Below are positions 38,700 through 50,779 of a stretch of 64,000 nt of DNA, piece by piece. A program made the position numbers and the translations under genes. The stretch covers positions 1,027,852-1,091,851 of the forward strand of contig CM055112.1 in assembly GCA_029204225.1 (NCBI GenBank). Direction: 5' to 3'. The notes beneath the pieces were generated by a model. That model did not search any database, was not told the origin of the DNA, and saw nothing but the letters and a program-made list of their open reading frames with translations. Source of the DNA: Diphasiastrum complanatum. Taxonomy: Eukaryota > Streptophyta > Lycopodiopsida > Lycopodiales > Lycopodiaceae. Position 1 is the first letter of the stretch. Every line of letters begins with the position of its first letter.

Positions 38700-39508
38700 T
38701 GTGAGAAATTGGCAAAAATCTAGCTTGGTATTTTTTATGATAGAAGTTTGTAAGTGAATCTCACATGTGTGGAGGATGTTCCCACGTGTGGAGAATTGTA
38801 AAGTAAATCAAAATGTTTGATATAGGGGTCTCATAGAATTTCATAGTCAAGCATTTAGGTGTAGGATGTTGATAGGGTCAAATTTGGCATAGATGGCACA
38901 TTATCCATTTCCACTTGTAATGCCAATATTGAGCCAAACTTGTGCCAATTAGAGTGTAGACAAGTGTCATGCTTTTGTTTGATGAAGCTTAAGAGGTCCA
39001 ATAGGATTTAGAGGTGGAACCTTGTGAGGTCCAATAGAAAATTGAGGTGTGCTTGAATATAGTCCAATAGAATTTAGAGGTGCATGGATCAATGGTCCAA
39101 TAGGATTAAGAGGTGGCAAAGTGTGATCCAATCATAGTTAAGCATAGTGGTAGCTCATGAATCTATTAGTATCATTGTACTCCTCCTTTTGGATCTAATT
39201 GATTTTGAGATTGAGTGGATTTTGAGTGTCATTGAATTTCTAGCTTTCTCTCTCTACCCGAGAGCTCTTGATGTTTTTTCTCTCTCTACCCGAGGAGAGC
39301 AGCTTGTTTTTACTTAGAATACTTTTGGAACACTTCACACACGTGTGAGTGAGAGTTGGAAGTGATTGAATGCATGTAGTAGTGTGTTTTTGCCATAGAA
39401 TCAAAGATAGATCTTGAATCTCAAACTAGTCTTGATCTTGGTGCATCTACACACCTTAGGAGATCACAAGTACATGTAGTGGACAGTCCACACGTGTGAA
39501 ATTCAACA
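38700..39508 (+). repeat. 3' LTR of the young Copia element
   Basis: 809 bp, preceded by a purine tract (gaggaggag) and followed by the tggag target duplication. Confidence 0.95.
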
Positions 39509-39775
39509 TGGAGCACGGAGAATGTGGAGTTACCTAAGGACAAGAAAGCTATTGGATGCAAATGAATCTTCAAGGTGAAGACAAACCAAGATGGATCTAT
39601 CAACAAGTACAAGGCAAGGTTGGTGGCAAAAGGATATGCTCAAGAACATGGGATTGGCTATGATGAAACCTTTGCACCCATGGCAAAGATGGTGAGTATT
39701 CGGGTCATCATTTCTCTTGGTACTCTTTATGGATGGGATCTATGGCAATTGGACAAACTGGGATTGTGTCTATGA

Positions 39776-40482
39776 AGGAAGAGCAAAAGAGGGCTTTGGC
39801 CCTAATTAGATCTGGTTGTATCTATTGAGCAAGTGGTAGTACTGAATTTATCTCACTCTGACAATTGGCTAATTGTGTGGATAGATTTGAGAGTTGAGAG
39901 GCTTGATATGTCATCATTCGTCACAAGTTCTCAAAAATTGGTGCGTCTACGTTACCCACTAGCCCATCAAGGCATATTACTGTTGAGTGCACATAGCTAG
40001 AAAACGTGGTCATTCTTATTACTAATTGAAGTGGACCAATCCAATGATGGAAAAAGCATGACGAGCAATATACAAAGCATACACATGTAATGGAGTGCCA
40101 AGCATGCATCAATTTGCCTAAAATAACTCAATTCAATAATCATAAACAAGTGATTCTATAGAATGTTTTACTTCATCTTGATGCACAGAAGTTGTAACTA
40201 GAGCACAAGTCTCATCTTTTTTTGGACTAGCTTCCTGCAAAAGTTAGGAATTAAGTAAAGTTTAATACAAGTCAATCACAACATTTAACTATTTTTTCTT
40301 GCTAACGATTTTTGTATGCAAAAAAAAATTGGCAATTTTTTTTAAATAGTCTTACTTTATTTGAAACACAATTCCATGGCATTTATGCATTTGAATTTTG
40401 CTTGATGAAAAAAAAACCTGGTTTTATTTACCTCTATCGCCATGGAGCTTGCGACTTGAGCGACTGATGATTTGCCTTTATT
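39776..40482. other. No gene recognised
   Basis: AT-rich DNA between the outer Copia fossil and the tnp2-type transposon. It contains only short frames without motif. Confidence 0.5.
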
Positions 40483-41067
40483 TTACTCATACTTTCTTCT
40501 TGATTGGATGCTAATCAATGCCCAACTATATATGTCTTCTTCTTTCCAGACATAGGTAGCACCTGAGAAACGCAAGGGTTTGATTTCTTGAATGTTTTGG
40601 CTAATGATATTTTTCAGCTTCTCTCTTTCAAGTGGTTTGTGGCGTAAATCTTGCGATATACCCTCATCCGCAAGCACAACTTTCAATCACTTATTCACAC
40701 ATCTATGATTTTCTAAAAAATCGGCATGTTGATCCGGAAAGTATTTTGCCAACAAATCTCTACCATATAGCTTTTCACGATCTCAATTTTTATTTTGGGG
40801 TGCTCGAAAGATTTGGTCATATGTGGGGGTGTCAATCATTGCATTGTTGACATGCCCAGACCAAGGTTCATTACTTTCTGTCGCCCTCATTGATATATCG
40901 TTGTTCGCCAACACTTGCGAACATGAGCTTTCACCACTTAGTCTTTTACTTTGTATTGTAGTTACTAATTGCTGGAATACTAGTCTTAGCTCTTCGGACT
41001 TCATGATGAGCTCAAAGTTCTCAAAAAGATTTGTATTTTGAACTTCACTTGTCATTGTTCTTGACAC
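40483..41067 (-). pseudogene. Accessory gene of the tnp2-type transposon
   Basis: One minus-strand frame starts MSRTMTSEVQNTNLFENFEL and continues past two TGA codons through LLAKYFPDQHADFLENHRC and DEGISQDLRHKPLEREKLKN to SWALISIQSRRKYE. It is about 195 codons long, polar and without recognised domains. Its place downstream of the transposase on the same strand suggests a TnpA-like helper. The function is not shown. Confidence 0.5.
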
Positions 41068-42274
41068 AAAAAACTTGTGTACTAAAATGTGAAAAATTAG
41101 TCAATCAATCAATAGAATAAAAATGAAGCCAATATTTTTTAAGAATACATTCTAATGATAGATTATATTTAAAATAACAAAAAAGAAAAATAAAGTAAAA
41201 CAACCACTTTTTTTACCTTCATAGAGATGTGCATGGCATATGTAAGACTGGAATATATATTTCTTTTAAGAAGGAGATTTACATATGGATGGTACTTGCT
41301 TTATTTGTCCATGCACTTCGATCCTTTGGGTACCAATAACAGACCAGTTGCAAAAAATTGTGACACAAACACTCCAATCTCTCGACATCTCTTCTTCCAG
41401 TTCAACTTTCCATTTACATCTTTGTCTTTGATCACATCGTAACCATGCCAATCGTACTCTCTTGTTTTCAACATCCACCTCTCTTAACACAGCATGTCTA
41501 AATGTATTATTTGTATCTAAATTATATTGCACTAAAATGACATCATTTTATTCCAACCAAGCTGGCACACAACCTGGTAATCCTGGACTAAGCAATCTCT
41601 CCCTTGGCTCAAGGTCTTTTGTTTCATATGCAATAAGACTTGACGCTTTTGAAAAAGCCATGAACTTATGTAATAATGACCCAATTGGTCTAACACAATT
41701 CTAGTTGAAGGGGAGACAAGTCCTTTGCAAAACACTCATCCTGTGATATGATCAATCAACAAGCTTTCCTCACCATTCTCAGGTATGATATGTTGTTTGT
41801 AATACTCTGCACTAAAAAAAATCATATGCTCTCGATTGTGTTGCATGGAAATAAACAATGTGATTCGTGCCTTCCAATGTCCCACACTATTCCCAAGTGT
41901 AGAACTTTCATCAACTTTAACAATGACATCATCACTAATTGAATACAGCTCTCCTCAAAAAACGACTTTCCTATAAATTGTAACTCGTCCCCTTCCCTTG
42001 ATTCCTTTCAATACGCCAAAAATGCTCTACATATTGAATTTCTTCTTCTTTTGGAGTACGATATTGTTTTTTTTGTGATTGCAATTCCTTTGTTTTCTAA
42101 AAGCCTCTCACATGCATAACCATGACTATACGCAATATGTGATTTCCAAATATTTTTTGCCTTTGCAACGGATGACACTTCAAAAATTCCATGCTCGTGC
42201 CATGTTGAACATAAAGAAGCTTGAGCATTTTCAAATACATATCCTTCTAGAAGAACTAAATTTCACCAATCATT

Positions 42275-45147
42275 CTAAATTTCACCAAGCATTCTCTCAA
42301 AAGGCATAAGGCCATCTTTGTCCCTTTCAATGTGCTCAAAAACTGTAGTAAACAATCTTCTTCTATAATATTGAGTATATGATATCTCATTGCTTTGCTT
42401 ATTTGACAAGATATTCACGTAATTGGATACTTTACGCTCAAAAGAAAAACTCCAAAAAACATCATGCATTCCATGACGATAAACATCATCCAGAATCTCT
42501 TCACTACCTGCAACAAATACCAAAAAAAAAGAGATTCAATATTGACAAAATTAAATCAAATTATTGCATGTTACTTGAATTTTGAAACAGATTTGGTACC
42601 TGCTACATGTTCCAAAGGAGATGAATTTTTGCATAAGATTCTTCATTTCAAACTCTCCAAGCAAGCAACAAACGCTTGACCACTTATATATCTCTTCTTG
42701 ACCATCCATGATCATGACTAAAATTGTAAAAAAGATGCGCAACATCGATTAGCAAAATTCCTAAATCATGCAACGGTCCAAGTATATTAGTCACAACCTC
42801 CAAAATATGAGGTAAGCACCATTGTATGAACTTTTGATTTTCCTCTGCTTTGAAGCTTGCATAGTACTTGGCACTTTTGGCCAATGTCCATAACGAATGG
42901 AATAAGGAGCAACCTTGAATACCTCTGTAACTGCTATGTCGATAGCTCTTTTCATATCATTTGTTGATCCTTTCATAAGGAAATATATGAATTTTTTGAA
43001 TAGATTCAATGGAAGGGTGTGCATCAGATCATAAACCAAATCTCCTGAGAGATTGAAGGTGTAGAGATCGTATAACCTCCAAAGAATTGACTCTCCTGCT
43101 AGCCCTGCACTTTTTAAAATTTCTTCTCTTTCAGCCTGGCTACAGACCCTCTTTGCCTGTGATAATGCCTCAACCATTTCTAGAATCAATCTCTTAGGTG
43201 GTGGATATCTGGCTTGATATCTGTTTCCATCATAAACATAATGCCCAACAAAATTCTCATTTCTATCACTTAATGTAGATTGAGCTTTATCCCTCCGACA
43301 AAAAGCTTGGCCACCATCTTTGAAGAGACCAATTTTACATTGGGCATGATGATCCCTCGTCACCATCATTAGTATAGCACGCAGTCGACACCACTTCGAA
43401 AAGGTTGACACGTGACTAGACATATATTTTAAAGGGTAGTTATAGTATAATTCAATCCCTTCTACAAAAATATATTCTAATTCATCCATCAATGTCTTAG
43501 AAATGCGCCAAAGACATCACCTGAGCTCTTAATAAGCTTCTTACAACTGAGGGGCAAAAATAACACAGGTAAAATATCTACAGTAAAGCCCTTTCCTGCA
43601 TTAAGAATAATGATTTCAATCATGCACAATCTTTTTGGGTTGTTCAAGATGCTTAAGAGCCATCAGAATGCAGAAGTAGAGCAAAATTTTGAGGATTGCC
43701 CTACCAAAATACAAATGATTTTAGTCAAATTCCATAATACTACATAGACTCATAAAAAAACTAAGAAAAACAATTGATTAGCATGTACAAGATCCATACC
43801 TTGCACAATTTTCTTTCACATTGGATATGATCATAACAATTTTCACATACAAAGTCATATACTCCTTCATCTTCATTCCATCCATCTTGAAGTGCTTGAC
43901 ACTTGTTGGGAAATGTTGCATATGCCTTTTTACAATAATAATTCTCACAAATTACAGGCAATTCATAGACTGAATTTGGATTCCAAAAATCTTGTGTGTG
44001 GCTCTACATTTTTCACCATCCCAAAAGTCATGTATATGTTCAGGATGCTCATGTAGGTCTTTCCCCAACCATCGCTGCTTATTGCACCACATTCTCATTA
44101 GTTCATGACAAATAGTTCTACTTTTCGTCAACAATTGCAATTGTGAACTAATAGGTGCATAGTCAAAGGAAAGTATGTCTTTCCTTGGTAGACTACATTT
44201 TGGGCACTTCTCACAACATGACAAGCAATCACGCTTGAGTTTTTGTTTTCTTTGCACATCTTCGCACACACAATATAATACATTTTTTGTATAATTGTCT
44301 TCTTCGTTGGATTGAGGTAACTCGGGAGTATGTGGATAGTCTTTTGAGCCAGTACACAACTTGAAACATTGTACTTCAATCATGCCTAGGCCAGAATACA
44401 TGTCATTTAATTGCTTCCAACAAGCTGGAATTTTCACTCCATTGAGATCCCCATTCCATGTCGCTGGGAGTTGCACCAAAAGTTTACTAAGACTCAGCTT
44501 TTTCTTCCTATTGTTTTTATTCCAACTCGTGCTCCACCCATATCTCTGAACAAGACTCGAAGCATCTCATCCTGAAATTCTATTGGTGTCTAGAATTTGT
44601 CCCACAAAGATTGCAACTCGATACACCTCTCTATAATTTGGTCTGCTAAGGTTAATTCTATAAACTCCTCTTTGTCACTCAAATTGTCCATCTCATCAAA
44701 CATTGCTTCCTCATTAAAAAGAGTATTAGCCAAATTTTCATCTGAGGAAATATCTTCATGTTCTTCTTGTGGTGGAGGAAAACCAAAATTGGTAGCCAAA
44801 TTACACAAATTTTGTTGGAACATTTGATGCTTGTTGAAAGTGGAGGGAGCGACCATTCGTCCACCACCACAATAAGACATGCACCTACACAATACCCTTA
44901 TTGGTTCTCTACGCAAGTTAGAAAAGCGTTGTCTGCTTTGTGTAGACGTTGTACCACATGTCGATTTAGTTGTTTCATGCATTTGTCTCCTCACCAAAGG
45001 ATGTACGATTCCAAGTGTATTTTGGTGACAATGCTTATAATAGGTTCTAATGCTGACCATTTGCATACCACCAATAGTGTGTTTGCACTTGTAGTTACAA
45101 GTGCATTTTTTTCGAACTAAGTTTGGTATGTTCGACATGTACAACAA
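42275..45147 (-). pseudogene. tnp2-like transposase
   Basis: The N-terminus holds a cysteine cluster (KKCTCNYKCKHTIGG, then YYKHCHQNTLG) followed by an acidic stretch. The middle has YAPISSQLQLLTKSRTICHE and HPEHIHDFWDGEKC (44180-44000). A zinc-like block, RDHHAQCKIGLFKDGGQ then FCRR, lies near 43360-43290. Near 43050 comes DLVYDLMHTLPLNLFKKF, which matches the 'D-x-MH' signature of Tnp2 proteins. DVYRHGMHDVFWSFSFERK near 42470 matches the late 'W-x-F-x-x-E' region. Together these indicate a DDE transposase of the tnp2 group. Small introns are likely near 43.6-43.75 and 42.5-42.6 kb. It is broken by stops and frame changes. Confidence 0.75.
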
Positions 45148-45261
45148 TTAGTTGTTACCATGGGCAACCACAACAACATATTCTAAGCCTGTGTTTTGCA
45201 TCAAAATCAGACCTGTATAAGGGACCGGTTCGCTGCAACAAAACCATGGATGAGATTTCAT

Positions 45262-45436
45262 AGTTGACCAATTTGAGGCCATGTTCAACCAAAGGAACAA
45301 GCCTCAGGCGCATGCTCAGGGCTTCTGGGACTACACCTCCTTCATCGATGTCGCAAAGACCTTCCAAGAGCAAGGCTTTGCCATCACGTGATGACTTGCA
45401 AAACCTGGAGCTTGTGGTCTTTTTCGCTCACGTAGC
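45262..45436 (+). pseudogene. GH19 chitinase gene fragment
   Basis: The frame reads IVDQFEAMFNQRNKPQAHA, GFWDYTSFIDVAKTFQEQGF, then after a small frame change DDLQNLELVVFFAHVAH and a stop. Plant GH19 chitinases have the same succession (F..M...RN, GFY.Y.AFI.AAK.F..FG, then .KRE.AAFFAHVAHET). The catalytic glutamates that normally follow are absent because the fragment ends here. It covers about 55 codons of a roughly 250-codon enzyme, so it is a dead piece. It lies 0.7 kb from a fragment of another host gene and next to a DNA transposon, which suggests capture. Confidence 0.75.
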
Positions 45437-46104
45437 TCATTAAACCACATGTAAATTCTGGATTTTTCTAAGAAATCTCTATCTTTCACGCATCATATAG
45501 CTGTAAAGATGTCTCCTGCAGAGATCTACTTTTTACATAAAAGTAAGCTTGCTCATTTTCCACAGAAGCCTTTGGTTAAGGCATCTACATAGTTTCTCCA
45601 TGGGTAGTTGTTTTGCTTTTAGCTGATGCAAGGGTGTGAGTGAATGTCTTATGCACAATGTAGCTTAGTTGCAGGTAGGCTCTGAAACTATTTGAAAGAA
45701 TTTACGTATCTTCTTTATGGACGTTCCAAAGAATCTTTCCTTCTCTATCCTCTTGGCTTTCCTCCTGCAGTAAGTCTTTAAACTCAACAATAGATTCTGT
45801 GCGAGTGTTTTGTAGCTATACATACAATCGACCACTAGCTCAAGTGGGTCATCGATATTTTGTGTAGGCTTAGGTATGATGCCTCAATATAATATCAGAT
45901 GTTTTCTTCCATTTCTTAATAATGATATTGAAGGTGTGGTTACATACCCCTTATTACTTGGCTAAATTACTGAACACTCCAACCTGTCATCTACACGGAC
46001 TGATGTGGCGAAATATGACCTGTGCCTATCCTTGGGCCCTTGGAAAATGTTATACATGAGAGTTAGTATTGTACATGAAGCTAACCTTGCACTTCGTGGT
46101 TAGC
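45437..46104. other. No gene recognised
   Basis: This lies between the two captured gene fragments. No coding similarity is seen. It could be intron or flanking DNA carried along with either fragment. Confidence 0.4.
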
Positions 46105-46277
46105 TATCTTATAATGGTGCAAGGATTACCAGGACAGCCAACTGTCAACTTTAATCAGTATGCAGGAGAGGTGATTGTCAATAAAGAGCACGGTCGTGCA
46201 CTATTTTATTGGTTTTTTGAGGTAGATCATCTCGATTCGTCATCCCTACCCCTAGCTGTATGGTTCAATGGAGGTGA
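46105..46277 (+). pseudogene. Serine carboxypeptidase-like gene, first-exon fragment
   Basis: [34 protein letters not shown] and [10 protein letters not shown] match the conserved start of plant serine carboxypeptidases (family S10: [32 protein letters not shown]). The sequence stops matching exactly at AATGGAG|GTGAGG, a good splice donor at the place where the first exon of many such genes ends. The fragment was therefore copied as genomic DNA, not through mRNA. The catalytic residues lie in later exons and are absent. Confidence 0.85.
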
Positions 46278-46284
46278 GGATTCG

Positions 46285-46500
46285 ACAAGAACACCTTGAC
46301 AATATTTTTCATGAATTTTATAACTTATCTCCCACAAAAAATATACAAACTCACACACACACACACACACTCGCCATCGCTGCGGACACTCTTTACTTGA
46401 GTACCTTGGCAATATTTCTCATGAATTTTATAACTTATCTCCCACAAAAAATATACAAACTCACACACACACACACACACACACACACATTCGCCATCGG
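46285..46500. repeat. Local duplication carrying (CA)n tracts
   Basis: A unit of about 115 bp ('caatatttytcatgaattttataacttatctcccac', then a CA tract, then 'tcgccatcg...ggcactctttact') occurs twice in a row. The CA tracts (about 46353-46371 and 46463-46489) differ in length. Confidence 0.9.
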
Positions 46501-46504
46501 CGGG

Positions 46505-47590
46505 CACTCTTTACTCTACCAACAGATTACTTCAAAAAATCAAAAACTCAAATCCGAGAGAGCAAGACTTTCACTAACAAACTGATTCAGGAATTGTGAC
46601 AAATACGCCACTCGAACATGGAATAAAGTGGAGGCTTGAGACTCTGTAACACGTGATATATTTTGATTATATTTGAAGTTCAACAGAAATACTATCTCTA
46701 ATTAATATCAACAATGAGTACAATGGCTTGAAGTAATAGCTTTAGTTTTGTTGAGCGTAATAACGCTGGCTATAGAAAGTCTCTGATTGTTTGACCAATA
46801 GGTGGGGTTTGGGGGCATTGTAACGTGTTTTGTGGCTTTGATCATTGACTTAAACATCAGAGAGCAAAGGGCAGTCTTGATTGTTGTTAAGTTTGTTTTC
46901 TACAAATTTTCCAAACACTTGAATTTTTCTCAAACTCGAATTTTTCCAAAGGATCAAATTTTTCCAAAGCCTCGAATTTTTCCGAAGATCGAAAAAACTC
47001 TTTTTGACAAGAATGACATTGGGTCGAAAAGATCCGACACCGGATTTTTTGACCTTTTGAAAAACTCAAGTCTTTTTTTTTTGGGTGCTCATTATTGAGG
47101 ATGAGCATTGAATTCCAACAAAACACACATACGTACCACATGCATGAACAACATATTCACTTTGAATTGTGGGGCGTCCATTAACATACATCTGCAAACA
47201 CAGATCGCCTACCGTCCGTCAACTTTTTATTAAGATACTCATTGTGCTTTTGTTGAACATGATTAAATTTTGACTCCTACTAGATGTGTGAGATATGTTA
47301 AATATTCAAGATGCGAGATGTGCGAGATCGGCCACCATCCAAATCATCGATCGTCACCCAAAATTTTGACTAATTGTCACTGACAAATTTTGACCCAAAC
47401 CATTGACCTTCGACCCAAACCATTGGCTGTAACCCAAATTGTTGGCTCACACACACACACACAGCCCATCGACCGCTCGCGCCATCGGCTGGCCACGTAC
47501 ATACGCACACATACATCGGCCACTCGTCAACGACCATCGGCTTTCCTCCTAAACCACCACTGCTCACCTATCAACAACGGGCACTCTTTA
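46505..47590. other. No gene recognised; degenerate TCGAATTTTTCC repeat
   Basis: Near 46915-46995 the phrase 'tcgaatttttccaaag' recurs four or five times. The remainder has weak, short frames only. A CACACA block and frequent CGGC words near 47450-47540 give a more GC-rich patch. Confidence 0.5.
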
Positions 47591-47593
47591 CTA

Positions 47594-47596
<3 letters not shown>

Positions 47597-47650
<54 letters not shown>
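47597..47650. repeat. (TA)n microsatellite
   Basis: An uninterrupted TA tract of about 54 bp immediately before 'ttagggtttggactgg'. Confidence 0.97.
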
Positions 47651-47652
<2 letters not shown>

Positions 47653-48192
47653 GGTTTGGACTGGAAGTTTGGGAGTGATGGTTTGGTCAACAAATTCTAA
47701 GTTCATGACTTTAGGAGCAAGTGGTCATGGAATGTACACATGCATAATTGATCGAGGTTACCAAGATGGACTTTAAGGGGAAGTATTAGACAATTAGCTT
47801 GGAGATGTTTATTCTGAAATGTGCTACCTTGCCCCGATGTACATGTTGTATAGAACTCAACATACACCAATGAGACTAATAGAACTGCATCAACTTCATC
47901 ATTGTGCTACTTTGAGTAGATGCAATTCTACCCCAATGTACACGTTGTAAAGAGATCAACATACACTAATGAAACTACTAGAAATGCATAGTCACTCGAC
48001 CTCAATTTTTTTTTTTAAATTTAAAACTATCCTGTTGTTATCTAAGCATTTATTGTTCATTTTAAATCTCGCGAGTCATTCTCTTATGAGATTGTCTCAA
48101 GCGATGGCTCCATTGAAAGAAGACTTTGTTGATCCATCGTTCACAAAATCCGAATCGCCGCCTTGCAATTTTGAAGTTTGCAAAGAATCTCT
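47651..48192. repeat. Duplicated block, copy 1
   Basis: It begins 'ttagggtttggactggaag' after a TA tract and ends in a piece of Gypsy integrase ('gattgtctcaagcgatggctc', 48080-48190). Copy 2 lies at 48581-49140. The two are alike at most positions. Confidence 0.9.
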
Positions 48193-48217
48193 ACCATAGA
48201 ATCGCATTCCAATCAAG

Positions 48218-48360
48218 TTGTTTCCTGCATTTGTCTCCTCACCACAAGATGTACGTTTCCAAGTGTATCTTGGTGACAATGCTTATAATAGGTTCTGATG
48301 CTGACCATTTGCATACCACCAATAGTGTGTTTGTGCTTGTAGTTACAAGTGCATTTATTG
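48218..48360 (+). repeat. Copy of the tnp2-type N-terminal coding end
   Basis: 'gcatttgtctcctcaccacaagatgtacg', and on to 'gtagttacaagtgcattt', matches 44980-45110 with few changes. A piece of the neighbouring tnp2-type element was moved here. Confidence 0.9.
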
Positions 48361-48414
48361 CGGATGTTCGATATCCACAACAATTCCAAAATGTGTATAT
48401 TTATCCATAATTTT

Positions 48415-49140
<726 letters not shown>

Positions 49141-49744
49141 TAACCATAGAATCACATTCCTTGGCATAACTGCATCTTGGCCATACAAAAGTTGAAATGG
49201 CATCTGATTGTACCAGACTTTATAAGGTGTTTTGAATGCCCATAATGATGCATGTAGTTTATGTTCCCAATCAAAATGACTTTTCTTTCTACTATTTTTC
49301 TCATAATACTGCAAAGAATTTCATTGAAAATTTTTGCATGTCCATTACCCCTTGGATAATATGGAGTACATAACCAAGTCCCCATTTTTCAAATGGTACT
49401 TTTGCTAGGATTGGATGTAAAGACACATAATTCTTGTTTTCGTAGGACAATGTGCATATTGGCATACATCACATGACTAAATATACTTCTCAGTATCTTT
49501 ATGAAGTGTATGCCACCAACATCCTGATTGCATAATTTTTTGAACAGTGATATCAAACGAAAAATGTCCTCTTCCCATTGCATCATGAGAAAACATGATT
49601 AGATCAGATACTTCATGTGGCAAAACACATCTCGTAAAATATCATGAGCTCCACGACGATACAATTGACCAATGATAAGGTTGTGCTTTTAGAATCAATC
49701 ATCTCTTTAAAACTTTGGACAAAGATTAACTTGATTGATCCAAC

Positions 49745-49866
49745 CATTAGAGAAAGTCCCAATGTTAAAAGGGCCTTTTAATAAGATTTTTTTATTTTCA
49801 CTTTTTATAAACATGTAGCCCAATTTTTTCTTGACATAGTGGCTTTTGTGTAAAATAACTTTCTAA
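49745..49866 (+). mobile_element. CATTAGAG-family end, truncated
   Basis: CATTAGAGAAAGTCCCAATG then aaaagggccttttaataag resembles the first 40 bases of the other members. No gene or opposite end is seen before a Copia integrase fragment begins. Confidence 0.55.
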
Positions 49867-49974
49867 GTCCTACACAACTCCAAGGACACCTCAACAAAAT
49901 GGAGTGGATGAGAGGAAGAATAGGACTTTATGTGAAAGTGCCAAAGCTATGAGATTAAATGCAAATCTTCCTAA
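49867..49974 (+). mobile_element. Ty1/Copia fossil: short integrase piece
   Basis: The frame contains [12 protein letters not shown] and RKNRTLCESAKAMRLNANLP, the conserved core end of Copia integrase. The CATTAGAG element at 49975 abuts it directly, suggesting insertion into a Copia copy. Confidence 0.85.
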
Positions 49975-50503
49975 CATTAGAGAAAATATGGGCCCAAAGA
50001 GGGCCCTATAAGAAATGCCATATAGGAGAGAGAAAAATAACTATAAAATAATTATAATATCATTTTCTAACTTCTTCACGCATCTGCATGCACTACTTTC
50101 CATGTAAATGAATGCACCTTAGTTTAGTCACATCAAACTTCACTGGTGCTTAACCATAGTTAAAATATAATTTTGAAAATGTTGAAATATTCCCTCCCAA
50201 TAGTTGAGAACACTCAAAAGTTTGAATTAGGAGTGAAATTTTTGAAACAAAGCCTACACCATCTCTATCTCCAAGGTCAAACATAGCGCCATCTCTATTT
50301 CCAACAGGGTCAAACAAGTCTTTAGCGCCATCTCCAGCTTTGTTATTGTCATTGTGTTGTTTGTTACTATACTACTGTACTAATGACAAAGCTTTATCAT
50401 CTTCATGTGGATCTGTCACCGGAATATGCTCCGCTCAGGACAAGAAATTCAAAGTAACCCAAATTGTCAACTTCTGATATGGTCCGATTTAGGGAGGAAA
50501 AAC
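49975..50503 (+). mobile_element. CATTAGAG element interrupted by the 11-kb insertion, left part
   Basis: It starts CATTAGAGAAAATATGGGCCC and matches 26895-27415 (minus strand) for about 520 bp. The match breaks at 'gggaggaaaa' (50493-50502) and resumes at 61645 beyond the Mutator-like insertion. The last nine bases (aggaaaaac) are the left target duplication. Confidence 0.9.
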
Positions 50504-50609
50504 GGGTTTTGACATTCTGCGATTAAGTTTTTCGCGAGTTGTGTGAGTTTTCTTTGTGTAGACATTCCTCAAAATCATAGCACATGGCATGCCATCAAAT
50601 TGGAGATCT
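50504..50609 (+). repeat. Left terminal inverted repeat of the Mutator-like element
   Basis: It pairs with 61509-61635 in inverse orientation. The best block is 'taagtttttcgcgagtt' against 'taagttttttgcgagtt' on the opposite end. The right copy is about 20 bp longer through a small insertion. Confidence 0.85.
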
Positions 50610-50631
50610 TTGACGGAGGGACGCGGGCGAG

Positions 50632-50702
50632 TGAATCTGAAGGAGATATTGTTATGAAAAATGCCTTAACGGATATGTATTGTTTACTGTCATATATGTG
50701 CT
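50632..50702 (-). pseudogene. Fragment of the ParB-methyltransferase gene
   Basis: 'gtgaatctgaaggagatattgttatgaaa', and on to 'tgttgt/tgtttac', matches 55735-55806 in the first exon of the methyltransferase gene, with about five changes in 70 bases. It lies just inside the left inverted repeat. It may be a relic of an end-proximal gene copy or a gene-conversion patch. Confidence 0.85.
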
Positions 50703-50779
50703 GAGATGTATATATGGGTTTTTAGTTTTTTTTTATTTTCTTTTGTTTGTTTTTTTTTTTGACAAGCTTGACGTTAGTC

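Larger units (their letters stand above)
34434..39508 (+). mobile_element. Young non-autonomous Copia element with paired LTRs
   Basis: A 5,075-bp element has two 809-bp LTRs (34434-35242 and 38700-39508) that read the same throughout, TG...CA ends, a tRNA-iMet-type primer-binding site directly after the first LTR, a polypurine tract before the second, and a perfect 5-bp target duplication (tggag, 34429-34433 and 39509-39513). It has one long frame (36000-38573) with gag and protease parts but no reverse transcriptase or RNase H, so it would need other elements to move. Near-identical LTRs mean a very recent insertion. As an element of this kind it looks whole. Confidence 0.95.
33570..39775 (+). 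mobile_element. Outer Ty1/Copia fossil split by a nested element
   Basis: The integrase part ([37 protein letters not shown]) begins near 33570 and runs to the start of RT (EEWIQAMNLEYQALMNNG) at 34433. It resumes after the nested element at 39509 with RT (KYKARLVAKGYAQEHGIGY, DETFAPMAKM) and ends at about 39775. No LTRs were found. It is broken in a few places. The nested insertion lies in the RT region. Confidence 0.9.
40483..45147 (-). mobile_element. tnp2-type (CACTA-like) DNA transposon, decayed
   Basis: A minus-strand transposase gene (45147-42275) is followed by a second, smaller gene (41067-40483), with a coding piece between them (41532-41266). I did not find terminal inverted repeats, so the outer limits are those of the genes. 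The order transposase then accessory gene on one strand is usual for CACTA/En-Spm relatives. The element carries several stops and frame changes. A 140-bp copy of its N-terminal coding end recurs at 48218-48360. Confidence 0.75.
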
